A DNA stretch of 64,000 nt from Serripes groenlandicus (lineage: Eukaryota; Mollusca; Bivalvia; Cardiida; Cardiidae), in the NCBI GenBank assembly GCA_031761405.1, contig JASEVX010000007.1, positions 55,487,695 to 55,551,694 of the forward strand, in the 5' to 3' direction. The notes beneath the pieces are model-generated. The model was not told where the DNA came from and searched no databases. It worked only from the letters and a program-made list of their open reading frames with translations. This document shows, piece by piece, positions 22,323-35,600 of this stretch (positions are counted from its first letter, which is position 1; every line of letters begins with the position of its first letter). Position numbers and translations under genes: made by a program.

Positions 22323-22839
22323 CGGTCCAGTTTGCCTTTAGATGAAGATATTTGTGTTTTTTTTGCAAAACGGCAATAAAATATGCAAATCACCCAGTGA
22401 GTAAGACAATGACGTCATTGATGTCCTAATTGTCAACAATCGTTATGATAAATACATTTAAATTTTTAACACCATCAAAGTTAACTCTCATTGATTTTAG
22501 GGGATATACGTACAACGGAAGTTCCGTATGAGTTAACAAATTTCTTTCAAAGGACTTCATGCATAATTAATATTTGCAAAAAAAGTTCAAAGAAAGAATC
22601 CGAATGAGTCAGAAAGAACAAACATTGAATCATATTATGCGATTATGTGGATCACATAAACCAGCAATAAAAAGTCTGTCTCGATATTTTGAAATGCAAG
22701 AAGTGCTTATGAATCATTACCTTTGGTATTGATTGAAGTATATGAATGTATCAGAGATAGAAGCACAGCGCTACGAGGACAGCCATTCTAAGATATATTA
22801 AAAAAATTAAAAAATGAGTCTTTGCATTTTTTTTTTTTG

Positions 22840-23069
22840 TTAACCCTTTTCCTCATATAGACGCTTTCTGATGCCTCTGCAGCAGACGGCTTTTTGAAAA
22901 CATAGTGACAAAAGAAGAAATTGCACAGAACGTGCAATTTCTCCTTTTGCCACAATGTTTTCCACTTGTTGTCATAGGTTATCCATTCAATTATGGAGAT
23001 TTTCTATGTTTTGACAAAATACGTTCAAAGTCGTCTGCTGCAGAATTGTCGTATGAGGGAAAGGGTTAA
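22840..23069. mobile_element. TTAA MITE family B
   Basis: Perfect TTAA at both ends. The core is GCACAGAACGTGC, close kin of the 22093 copy. Confidence 0.85.
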
Positions 23070-23379
23070 GAAAGTGCTTGAAATAAATCTGCCTAGCGTG
23101 TTCGAACCTTACTCGGCCACAGCGGATATGAACTATTTAATTGACGGTACAAGTTCGACAATTCAAATTCCGCATCATCCACTTATTCATGGTATGGATT
23201 ACTTCCCTTATTTTCTCCCTTTTTCGAGACGACCCAATTCATCCAAATCCGCGGCTCTATTGTCCGTAGGAAAAACCTTTCATTTGTTTTAACATATACG
23301 TAACTCTTTTCAGTTAAATATGTGTGCCACCTGGTAAAAAAACAGATTTAAATTCAGTTCGACTAATAACTCACAAGAC

Positions 23380-23593
23380 TTAACTCTTTCAGCGCCGAAT
23401 TGTTTAAAGTAGACTCTTCCATGTTCAAAATAGGGTGTGTCCATTCCCCATTTAATTAGTGTTTTGGAATATTTTGATAACTAAAATGCAAACAATGCTG
23501 ATTTCAGGTGAGAGAGCTCGTTACGAGCTGACTCACCTGAATCTGTATTGTTTGCAAAAATATCGATATTGCCTTTGACGCTAAAAGAGTTAA
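23380..23593. mobile_element. TTAA MITE family C, opposite orientation
   Basis: Intact at both ends. About 30 bp of the usual arm after CCATGTTCAAA is replaced by GGGTGTGTCCATTCCCC. Confidence 0.85.
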
Positions 23594-23700
23594 TAAAACG
23601 TTTCGTTCTCCACTTAACATTATCTTTGTATATTTCGAATCCTAACGTTTGCCCCTCAAAAACACTGATAGTTTTTGTAAAGATGTTTTGTGTTAACAAC

Positions 23701-23918
23701 TTAACCCTCCCTTTCCCACATGTAGACGCATTTCGGCGAATTAAAAGCAGACGACTTTTGAATGTATTGTGGAAAAAGGAGAAATTGCTCATAATGAGAA
23801 ATTTCTCCATTTGTCACAATGCTTTCAACTCTATTTGATCACAAAACTTTTCCATATTTGTGGGTGCATGTTTTCATTGTCGCCTGCTGCAAAATTGTTG
23901 TATGTGGGAAAGGGTTAA
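23701..23918. mobile_element. TTAA MITE family B
   Basis: TTAACCCTCCCTTTCCCAC to GTGGGAAAGGGTTAA, with core GAAATTGCTCATAATGAGAA. Confidence 0.8.
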
Positions 23919-24235
23919 GGTTATGTATAACATGAGATAAAGTGGACTCACGGGCAACTTGAACATTGGAAAATCGACATTTTGCAAATGCAAGAGGCTT
24001 TTAATAATCCTCTTGGTAGCCTATTGGCATAATGTAATGCCTCTGTAGCAGACACATACACTTATATAAATTCACCAATGTTAACACTATAATGCAAAGA
24101 AGGCGAGATTTGCCTTAGAACATGCATCTTTTGATACAAGTGTCTTAAATTAAATGTGCCTAGCAAAAGGTCACCACCCCACAAAAAACGCCGCGAGAGA
24201 AATTAAACAACTTAGCCAAGGTGGATATGAAACAT

Positions 24236-24448
24236 TTAACTCTTTCAGCGCCGAATTGTTTAAAGTAGACTCTTCCATGTTCAAACTCTGACGACTCTAT
24301 TTTCATGTTATATGATTTTTGGAATATTTTTATAACTCACAGCCAAACAATGCAGATTTCAGGTGAGACAGCTCGTTACGAGCTGACTCACCTGAATCTG
24401 TATTGTTTGCAAAAAGCTCAATATTGCCTTTGGCGCTGAAAGGAATTG
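24236..24448. mobile_element. TTAA MITE family C, same orientation as the 23380 copy
   Basis: Left end perfect; right end GGCGCTGAAAGGAATTGA has lost TTAA. The palindrome AGCTCGTTACGAGCT is exact. Confidence 0.8.
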
Positions 24449-24449
24449 A

Positions 24450-26980
24450 CAAAGGTTCATGTTCAACAAATCGAATTCCGCTTCATCTACTCTTTCATAC
24501 TATTAATTGATTTTCTTTTTGTTTTTTTCCTTCGAAGCTATTAAAGGTTCCACATTACCAAAATACATCCTCGGCTTGGTTGATCTAGAAAAACAGTCAT
24601 GAAGGGAAAGCTGTGTTTTTTTCTGAGATTTTTTTTTAAGCTTATAAGAAAAGCCTCGTTTATTTTTTTTCGATTTATCTTAAAAGCAAATAGGTAACAC
24701 TTTTGAGCGATATATATGTGCCATCTGAAAAAATGTATTAAAATGTTATAATGGATGTCTGGAAGCTTTTAATTCACAATGATATAAGAAATTTGTTTAA
24801 TCGTCTACAATTAATTCTACAAATGACAGTCCTGTATATAATTCAATAGTTAGCCCTGCCAGACGGAAAGAGGTAATGAGACAAGTGCTTACAGTAAATA
24901 CCCTTTCAGTGTAGTTTCTCGTTGTAAGTATGCAACTTAGAGTAACGCTGAAAAGGAGATGCATACAACAGGGTTAGGTTCATTTGTAAAATTTAAAGTT
25001 TTGTAAGTGGGTGTCTCCATTTGTTATTTTCGTGGTACAAGGGAAATTTAAAAATAGTTTGTAGAAGTTGGTCTTTAAAAATGGTTTTCTACGTCTGTAA
25101 GTGTAAGCTGTATGAGCTTCCGCTGCCAGTGTTGACATGTAACAGATTACACATGGGTGGGGTAACTTCATATGCACCCTACCTCGTGGGATAAATGATT
25201 CACAATCATTCTATAAAACACTGACACAAACAGTTTGTTACTTAATGTTGGGACTATGAATACTTGTCAATATAGTTTGTACTATTCTATTTTGGTAGCT
25301 TGATAAATTGATTTATTGTTTGGTGTTTTACGCCGGTTACTGGGTAATGAAGTTACCAGTACTACTAGTCCATTTATCCTGACACCAGCCAGTCAGTCCA
25401 AATGCTTATAACCGCAACCCTGCGCGCCAAGCAGGTAAATAATTACTACCACATTTAAGGTCTTTGGTGTGACCAGGTCGGGGATCGAACCCACGATCGA
25501 CCTCCCGCACCCTAGGCGGACGCTCTACTACTACACCACTGTGGCGGTTCTTTTTTTGTAGAACTAATCTGTTTTCCAAACAGTTGTGACTGTGTAGATG
25601 ATATGGCTGAACTTGATTCATAGTCGGATACATGCCATTTTATAAGAATCCAGACCTTCTCTAACGTTGGTCATTAGTATCTTAAAATTAATAAAGGAAG
25701 TTAATTACACCCCCTTCAGCTCTTTGCCCCGTTTGAAGCAAAATGTTATAAAAAGTGTTCGCAGATCAATAATCATAGTAGAAATCAAAGCGCTGAAAGC
25801 GCTGGTGGTATAGGGGCATATGTAAGTTGAAAATATATGGCATAGATAATATAGACAAACATTGTTGAAACAATGACCTTTAAACAAACCAAACCAAAAA
25901 TGTGCGAAGCACACATATTGCCTGCCTATACAATACAAATACATAATTTATCAAAGTTTCACCCTTTTCTTGTATAAACAATATAACAAGATTGACAAAA
26001 AACAGAGCAGCGACCCTTAATTAAAATATTTCCAGTTCAGAAATCACTAAAGATTCACAATGTATATTGTAATCATGCTGATAAATGAAAGACAATCGAA
26101 AGCATGCTAGAGTTATGTTTCTTTTGCACTGCACATCTGTAGCTCTGAGTTTCATATACAACAAGTCTTAAATTGCAGACAGTCAGTCGCTCTGGACAAA
26201 GTACAACGCTTGGGAAACACTCATTAACGAAACAAGGGCATGTGTTTTTCATGCGAAAGTCATATAATAAGTGAGAACATGAAAAGACAAAAATATACAC
26301 ACTCCAAACGCAGCATGCTAAAGTTATGGTTATGGTGCACTGCAAATGTGTAGGTCATAAGTTACCTACAAACCAAGTTTGGAAATGGATACAATTGAAA
26401 TTAATTGAGACAATCGCTGAACTAAATAAGGAAAAATGAAGATAACTAAGATAAGCAGACCAGAGTTATGTACCTAGTATTTTGCCGTTCTTCTGATCAC
26501 ACGGTATAAGTGTGACCACTTTCAAATAAATCCATACAGAAACAACGTTTTGACCAATACATGCAATCCATGACGGACGGACGAATGCACATTCAGGCAG
26601 ACAGCCGGCCGGACACCGGATTATACCTCCAAGCTTTACAGACAGAGACAGCTTATAAAGTATTGATTACAGAAGACTGGTTCGATGCGTCAAAACACGT
26701 CTGTGCTTAGGAAAGCTTATTTGTAAAGTATTTGCAAATTAATTGTTTCTCCGAAATGGGACCGTACAAGGTTAATTTACAAAAACCTATTTAGACTATA
26801 CTTCTAGTTTATTTGTCAACAGATACGTCTAGGACTAGATTACACGTTGACGAACGTTGAATCTTCAATTAGCGCAAATGCATATACATTATAATTTTAG
26901 TCCCAAAATCGGTAGAAGCGCCTCAATTATAAAATAAATAATGACCTTGCGGTTATAACTCGTGTGTATGTTGACATTTT
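24450..26980. other. Mostly featureless intergenic DNA
   Basis: Apart from the SINE at 25312-25552, I see only AT-rich sequence and unsupported short frames. Confidence 0.5.
25312..25552 (-). mobile_element. tRNA-derived SINE (type 1), near full length
   Basis: On the - strand: CAGTGGTGTAGTAGTAGAGC, GTGGGTTCGATCCCCGACC, then CTGGTGTCAGGATAAATGGA and a 3' end GGCGTAAAACACC. Confidence 0.75.
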
Positions 26981-26984
26981 CGGC

Positions 26985-27205
26985 CAATTTTCTTTCCGAC
27001 GTTTGACAAAAGTCAATGCGACATGCGTCATTCGTCTTTCACAAATGGGCTAAGTCTATGTGAAAAAGAACCCAGTTGGTTGGGAAGATGGTTGTGTGGA
27101 GTACTGGTGTGAGAAAACCAGGAAACATATTTGTAGATGAACTGGCCGCCGTGATATAACGTAGAAAATGTTAAAAACGGCGTTAAAACACAATCAATCA
27201 GTGTT
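26985..27205 (+). mobile_element. SINE (type 2), head missing
   Basis: AAAGTCAATGCGACATGCGT, GGGCTAAGTCTATGTGAAAA, CTGGCCGCCGTGATATAACG and a CAATCAATCA tail. Confidence 0.7.
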
Positions 27206-27736
27206 GAAATATTATCTCTAATTTGTAGATTTAATTCCTATGTCCTAGTTGGGTCGACATACAGCGACACGTGAGAATATTCCAACACGCGACCTGTTTT
27301 ACCAACAATTCTCCAGTAGCGGTGAGACCGTTAGTACCATTCTTTCATGGCATGTATAAACAGTAGGACCTCTCTCTTTGGACGGATTATGTAATAACAA
27401 GTCCTTACCCTTGACCACGTAGACTAAATATACAGCAAACAACATTTAACTAAGCCTGAAAGTATTATTTTGAATAGTAATTAAAACATTGTGGAAAAAG
27501 ACAAACTTGCTGATTATCATTTATCTGTTAAGGTTAGTCAAATGTGTCTTAAAGGGGCAAAGGTTAAGATAATAACTGTAGACAAATATTTTCGTTATCT
27601 AGGTTATAGAAAAAAATTGATTCATGTTTCAAAGCATTGTTTGGAAAGGAGGAATTGCTCATTGTCAGCAGTTGCTCCGTAGGCAAATATACTTTCAACA
27701 TTCGTATGTAACTAAGTTGCTATAACGGAAACGGTT

Positions 27737-28292
27737 CAATCCTTTCCCGTTTAAAGTCGCTTTTTGACGCATGTGCAGCAGACGGCTGCAGAATAGTTAT
27801 TCGTGACCCATTTCCTCTTTTTCCACAAAGCTATGTATAAACTATATATTTTTCCTTTTGATGTAAGGCGATATTGCTCGTTATCATTAATCTCTAGCAT
27901 GTTATTCAAAATGTGTCCGGAAAGGAAATAGAGTAAAAGAATGTCCACAGTAAAACGTTTTAATATGAAAAGAATTAATTTGAAACGTGTTTGAAAGCAT
28001 TGTGTGAAAAGGAGCAATTGTTCATTGTCAGCAATAGCTCCATTTTCAACAATATTACAATATTCGAACTGTTATATTATGACGGAAAGGGTTCCGCTTC
28101 CATGGGGAGGATGTAACCATTTCCTGCTTACAGACGCATGTGCAGCAGACGACAATCGGAAACATTGTGACAAAAGGAGAAATTGCTTATCGTTGGCAAT
28201 TTCTACTTTTGCCACAATGGTTTCAACTCCTTTCAATAATTGTATTTACAGTGATTTGCACATTTCTCTATGAAAGTCGACTGTTGTAAACT
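27737..28292. mobile_element. Cluster of three partial TTAA MITE family B copies
   Basis: Fragments at 27737-27840, 27985-28092 and 28110-28292. They are recognised by TGCAGCAGACGGC, GGAGCAATTGTTCATTGTC and TGACAAAAGGAGAAATTGCT. None has both ends. Confidence 0.55.
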
Positions 28293-28886
28293 AATGGGGT
28301 CACAGCACGGTCGACGTTACCTTACACCACTGACATTAAGGTCAATCATAGTTCAGAGTGTGTTTCACTCGTTTGAACTATTTTGTATCCGATGATTAAT
28401 AAATGCAAGCGGATGGTTTTTCGTGATTCGGTCGAACCAATGAAATCGTTGAAAAGGCAGATTATAACCAATCAAAACTCGATTTTGGTGTAGGTATACA
28501 CATGTGGACTGTGGTTGCAGCTTTAATCCGACTTTTCGAAATCAGCATGAGTATGGGATAGGCGCGAAACGCCCCTATCCCAAAAACCTGTACGTGCCTT
28601 TATGTTTGCCAGACTGACGAGTCACCTGTTTAACAATCTCCACAAAAGTATCATCAGCTCTTTGATTTAACATCAGTTCGTTGTAACCGCATTTATGGTT
28701 CACATGGTTTATCTTGTGTTCATATACTCTACTTTAACGATCCATTTGTTTGTATAATAGTTATGTTTTTATATTTGAGGAATTTTTCTTTATTGTGACT
28801 GTCATTTCATGTTTACGTTATAATCGTCATTAGGTCAAGGGGAAGTAATTCATTTTTCATAGACGACCATTATAGCATTATGGGTT

Positions 28887-29189
28887 ATGGTTCATTCCCA
28901 ACAAGTGAACCTGTCTCAAAATAAAGTTCAGTATAAGAACTGCCAACATTTAGCAAAGAAAACATACAGGTTCGTGTTATGGTCAAATGGAAGGTCACCA
29001 AGTTTACTTTCAATTTCAGAAAATACAGGATATTCTGAAAATGCCTATTTGATTGTCAATATAGCTAAAGCGAAAGACACCCCACCCCTCAATACAACAA
29101 CCAATGGAAGTTCAAAAATCGGACCAAACCTCCAGAGGTTACAAGAAAAATTACAACAATTCGACCAAGCAATACTATTTTGGTTATAA
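28887..29189 (+). CDS. Unrecognised open frame upstream of Rab
   Basis: 100 codons ending 268 bp before the Rab ATG. The composition is Asn/Lys/Ser rich and there are no motifs. It may simply lie in the Rab promoter or 5' untranslated region. Confidence 0.15.
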   Translation: MVHSQQVNLSQNKVQYKNCQHLAKKTYRFVLWSNGRSPSLLSISENTGYSENAYLIVNIAKAKDTPPLNTTTNGSSKIGPNLQRLQEKLQQFDQAILFWL

Positions 29190-29457
29190 AATAAAATAAA
29201 TCAGAGGTTATTTAACTTTCAACAATATCATTATTGTCCAATGGGAGACAACCTCAGTCTTATATATATATATTCATCTGCAATTTCAATTTACCTCCCT
29301 TTGACCATTATTTTATTCTAAAATTACAGAAATGTGAAACTCACGACACCGTTTTGCGGAAGTAATACATTTGGCAACATCCGGTTTGTCATCAAAAAAT
29401 CAAAAATTGGATTTTCTTGAATGACGCATCAGCTGTCAAATAAACAAACACACAAGG

Positions 29458-29655
29458 ATGGCGTTTCATCCACATTCTGAGGCAGACGAGTCTTTTGATT
29501 ACTTATTTAAGATCGTTTTAATCGGTGATGCAGATGTTGGTAAAACATGTGTCGTTCAAAGGTTTAAATCGGGAACTTATGTTGAGAAACATGCGAGCAC
29601 CATTGGTGTTGATTTCACAATGAAGACACTACAGATTGACGGAAAACTTGTCAAG
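29458..29655 (+). CDS. RAB43: Rab19/43 exon 1
   Basis: Residues 1-66, from the ATG to GGAAAACTTGTCAAG before the donor GTATCA, phase 0. It holds the P-loop and switch I. Confidence 0.95.
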
Positions 29656-32600
29656 GTATCAGAATCAAATGTCTTAATAGAACTTGATTGGCAATCAGCA
29701 TCTTTACAATTTATGAGTATACCCTCCACCAAGTCCAAATTATGTCTTGATACTAATTTATCCTATCTAGGTATGCTACTGTACTCTAGCATTTCACAGT
29801 TTAAAGGTCGTTTCAACCCATTCATAATCATGCTGATAAACAGAGACATATTAATACAGAGATTCGAATCACCGTGAAATCTCGCATTCTTTCGCGGGAT
29901 TGCCATGAGTCGCGTTATCCTTGTCCTGCACGCGCCCATAGCAAGCGTCTGATAACCTTGATAGTGGAATACTCAAAGTCAATCAGAATACAACAATAAA
30001 CTTACTTTACTTAGACGAAAACAGAATGACAACTATTATAATATGAGTATAGGTGCTACCTATTTCGGGTAAACATTTATTATCTTTTGTGATCGGTAAA
30101 TAATTCCCCGCAAACTCTTTCTTGGCAAGTTGCAGTAAGATCAGTTATTTATGTAAATTACTAGTCCTACCAACCTATGCCCTTTATAAAGTACTTCAAA
30201 TAAAACGATTCCATAATTTACGGAACTACATTTGTGACCAGTCAAACTAACGTTTCCTATAGTTTCTGTCGTTTTCCTTTTGGTTATTTATTCATCATTT
30301 GCGTTACGCTAATAGAATGATGTCATATTACAGGAATTTGGATTTGTAACTTCCGGAAATTAAAAATAACCTTATGAGTTGTTTTTTTAACTCGTTTTAG
30401 AAATAGATGACGAGTGTTATTAAATGGAAATTATCACACATAAAGTTACTTGTGCTCGTTCCTTTATCGAGTACGTATTATTATATTTAATTATTTCCTC
30501 TAGAAGGTGTTTTTGTTTCGATATTTTCTTTTCATCCAATCAAAACATAGCAGGATCGTGACTGCATCGAAAAATACACTCTGGACACAATTTTTGGAAA
30601 GACGGTATAGCAAAGTTTTGCAAAGTTCATACACATTACCTATTGACGGGAAACTTCGCCGTCGATTGTTTACCCGTATAAAAATATATGCAAAGTCTCT
30701 ACATAACACTTATCAGCGGTTGTAATGAAGACACGAGTAGTTCATAAATAAGTTACATGACTAACACATCTTGCCGTACCACCGATGAGATTTGGTCTTT
30801 TTTGAAGCCCAAGTACCCTTACTCTGTATTTATATGTCTCTGGGGTAAACAAATTGCCGGTATAGCTGGTATGTTTTGATTGGAATTTGGACGAAAAGAT
30901 AACTTAAAAAAAAAAGATTTCAAGAGGATTTGATAACTAAGATAAAAACCTTCTTGATAAATCATAAAGGAACCTGATATAAATGTAATTTTCTGTATCC
31001 ACATAATGACAATCGTGAATGGGTTCAAAAATCAAAGCATGTTTTTTTTTTCATAAATATTTCTATACAGTTACTAAATAGGAAATTGTTTTGGTATTTC
31101 AGTAGATTCAACAAGAGACATTAAAATACTGAGATTTTTCTCCGAGTCAGATTACACAAAGATCAAATCTTGCTTAGATTTTGTCGGTATGGAGCGACTA
31201 ATTTAGTGAGATGATTATTTTAAGACTCACAACATAGAGTTTGGTTGAGTAATAAGAGAGAGATATTGTGTGGAATACTTATTTATCTATTTTTTAAGCT
31301 CCAAATCTGGGATACTGCTGGTCAGGAGAGATTTAGAACGATAACTCAGAGTTACTACCGAAGTGCGAATGGTGTTATTATGGCATATGATATAACAAAG
31401 AGGAACTCATTTGATAGTGTACCAAGATGGTTAGATGATGTGAAACGTTATGCTGGTCAAAATATTGTACAGATTTTAATAGGTAAATATGTTACTTTAT
31501 TTATTTCTCGACAAGAAATGTATATTAGGGCAGTGCTTTCATTAAGCGGACGTGGACGTAATATACGTCCGAAAAATCCCAAAAAACGTCCGAAAATTGA
31601 GCACTGGACGTTTATTATACGTCCAGAAATTCCCCAAAACGTCCGTAAATTTACACATGGACGTTTTCAGAATAACCCTAAATAAAGTATAAAGGGTGAA
31701 AGTGCAGAGGTGAACGTGTAAAAAATCAATAATTGTCAAAGCACAAGTACACGCTTAACCGAGTTCTTATCGTGTGTACCAGATATCACCTTGACGACCT
31801 CTGTTTGTAGGGTAGTTTAACTTGATTACGCTAATTGGATTAAAAGTTTGCCTAATCCGACGACGGTCTTTCTTTCAAATAACGTTAATTAATTAATTAG
31901 GTCGGACGTTTTCTTTATCTTTTAAAAATATTTGATGACGAGAAATACCAAATTATCACTTCGGTAACTATAAAATTCGGACGTTTTCTTTATCTGTTAA
32001 AAATATTTGTTGATGATTTATACCGATTATCACTTCGGAAACTATAAATTGGAAGTTATTTATATATTCTGTATGCATAACTACTTGGAAAATATGCAGC
32101 CTCGTTCCTAATGATTCCTCCCCGAATAATGAATTTGATTGGTTAGAATTGAAATAATAAATACGTCATCAATCTATTCTGAAGAGGTACTTTCCGAGAT
32201 TCCAAAATGGCGGATGTAAAATATTTTTTTGCCGACATTTTTCGAAATTTCGACTCTGAAGCAGAATTTGAGGGCATTGAAAGTGCAGATTTGATAGATA
32301 TTAGTAAGACGACTTTATGCTTCTCTGCCATATCTTGATACTGACATTTCCCGCGATTAACAGCTGAATTGTTCGAGAGAAATTAGCGAACCACTCACCC
32401 CCTATTCGGCCTGGACTTTTTGTTGACATTGCCAGCAAAGCTTTACCGGTTGTCATCATTAATAAAATCAAATAAATAAACACTATTATTTTTGTTTAAA
32501 TAGATGTATATTTCAAACGACCCATTGCTTTGTCATAGTTATTAAAATCAAAAAAATAAACATTTATTTTTGTTTAAATAGATGTGTAACCAAAACGTCC

Positions 32601-35600
32601 CAGTTATGACACACGTATCAATGACATAAGAAACATAATTTCTCCTTTTACAATTTATTTTATTTAATATTTAAATAAATAAATAAGCATTCCTGTTAAC
32701 GACAAATACAAAACTTCCAGAATTCTGACAAAAAATCCTAAAATTTTGACCAGGAATTTAAAAATTCCTGGAATTGGCCCTTAATGAGAGCACTGATTAG
32801 GGGTGTTAAAGTTTAAAAGTTTCGAGAAAAGTTCCTTATTTCTTTAAATAATTAATATTGGCACATTTATTATGTCGGAAGCGATTGGATGAAAATTATT
32901 CATAGACATGTCATTTAAAAGGTGTAACAATTGCTAGAAAATAATCCAGCATACACCTTTTGACACCTCTTTTACAGGTAGTCAGTGGCTTCGAAAGAAT
33001 GTTGTGTAAGTACTGGTGTGGGAAAGCCAGGAAAACATGGGTAGGTGCACTGGCCGCCGTGATATGACCAAAGCTGTTAAAAGCGGCGTTAAACTCCAAA
33101 CAAACAAACAGACAAAACCTCTTTTACAGATCTGATGTCTTTTGAAAACATTGCAAGAAAAGGAGATAAATCATGAACACATTTTTTAGAATAAGGTATA
33201 AGGTCATTTCTAATCAAAGCGCTGAAGGCACTGAATTTGTTTGGGTACATAAAACTGTTCAAACATTTGCCTTTGCATAGATGTGTGATTTATAAACTAT
33301 GCATTGTTTATAAATATTACAACTTCGGGTAAAAGAATAAATGACGCATCCGTTAAAATTAAATGCCATTTTAGTTGTCTATAAAAATAAATCATGAGAC
33401 ATACATGTGAATATTATATTTAATGTCCAAGTTTCAAAAGACTAGTAAAACAAATGGATAACCATTATGGCCCCGACTCACTCATCTAAGTATTTAATAA
33501 TTTTTGTTACAAAACAAATCACCATTGACAAGAGATTTTTCAAGTTTTCACTATAGCCATATAAGGCCAAATAGCCCTGCCCCCCTGGCGGCCATGTTTT
33601 TCGACCAATCAACATGGCTTGGAGGAATCTGATAGATGGTCTCCCAATGAACATTTCTACAAAAAGAATTGAAAATTGGCCAAAAACTTTCGGATGAGAA
33701 GATTTTTCAAGTTTTTACTATAGCCATATTAGGCAAAAAAGCCCCGACCGCTGGCGGCCATGTTTTTCGACCAATCAACTTGGCTGGAAGGAATCTGATA
33801 GAGGGTCACCCTAGGAACATTTCTACAAAATTATTTGAAAATCGGCCTGACACTTTTGGAGGAGAATATTTTTTTGAGTTTACACTATAGCCATATAAGG
33901 CAAAAAAGCCCCGCTCCCTGGCGGCCAAGGAACACTGTAGCAACTTTAAATGTCGCACCAACGCTAAATGTCACACTTGACGTTTTATGTCACAAGGCTG
34001 ACGCTAAACGTTGCAACCAACGCTAAATGTCGCAAAACCTTCTGACGTTATATGTCGCATCTGTAACGCCAAATGTCGCAAAACAAGGTACTGCCGCTAT
34101 ATGTCGCAACATCAACGCTAAATGTCTCACTCCTTCATAAGCACTCTTTTGTAGTATTACTGTTTCACAATGTACAAATTACAATGTTTCATCTCACTCT
34201 GTCCCTTCTTTTTTTAGTTATAGCTCCTGAAGTAGTAATTTTTTTGCGACATTTAGCGTCAGCCTTGCGACATATAACGTCAAGTACGACATATATACAA
34301 GATATATATGCACTCTCGTACTATCGATATGGATTCGCACACTTACGATAAGGACTCTCACACAAGCGATATGCACTCTTGTACTAACGATATGGATTCG
34401 CTCACTAACGATATTGATTCATACACTTACGATATAGACTCTCACAAAAGCTGTATGCACTCTCGTACTAACGATAATGACTCGCACACTAACGATATGA
34501 ATAGTGGTTCATCAGAATAACAGATTGCGCTTTGTGTTTATACATTCCTTGCGGGCCAATGACTGGCTCTTTCTGCGGATAGCCACATTTTGTGGCTGGT
34601 ATACAATAGATGGAATATGGTATAAACGTCCAAGACATTTTTTTTGTAAACACATGTACACGGACATACACTGTGACATAACGTTATAACATGTACAATT
34701 TTCTTAAGTTTTTTAAAACTGTAAAATTAAAGAAAATTGTACATGTTATAACGTAATGTAACAGTGTATGTCCGTGTACATGTGTTTTCAAAATGTTAAT
34801 GCGTTCTATGGATAGCCACATATTGTAACTGGTATACAATTGTCTCTCTTGTCACAAACTGTATAAGCTAATACTGGAATAAAAACTGACACGGAATAAG
34901 TAACATGCTTTTTGTTGCCATTCCTTAACCTACTTATAAAAAAGTTTATAAATGAAGCACTTTAACATCCCGTAACTGATACCTTGAACGTTTATACCAT
35001 ATTCCATCTATTGTATACTAGCCACCAAATGTGGCTATCCGCAGATAGGGTAGAGCCAGGCATTGGCCCGCGAGGAATGTGTTAACACATCACGGATTGC
35101 CTGCACTAACCAACAGCCAGGTCCTGCTATTCATATAATTCTTCTAACACTAAAAGGCGACACAGATATATCACAGAACCGGCAAGGGTTGAGATACAAC
35201 CGAGGCGGTTGTGTCTTGCTCACAATGTCTTTGAACAATCTATTCACCCGTTGACGGGAGTATCGCGACGAAGGATTTTGTTTCGAACCAAGGTTAACAA
35301 TAATATACCAAATCAACTGTGGTAGAACGAGAGTGCATATAGTTTTTGTGAGAGTCCATATCGTTAGTGTATAAATCAATATCGTAAGTGAGCGAATCCA
35401 TATCAGTAGTACAAGAGTGTATATCGCTTGTGTGAGAGTCCTTATCGTAAGAGTGCGAATCCATATCGATAGTACGAGAGTGCATATATATTTTGACTAT
35501 ATGTCGCACTTGACGTTATATGTCGCAAGGCTGACGCTAATTGTCGCAAAAAATGACTACCTCAGGAGCCATAACTAAAAAAAGAAGGGACAGAGTCAGA

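Noticed and set aside
29656..29877. Read-through of Rab exon 1 as a 139-residue protein
   Set aside because: The frame after 29655 has no Rab similarity, and a GT donor in the right phase joins to exon 2.
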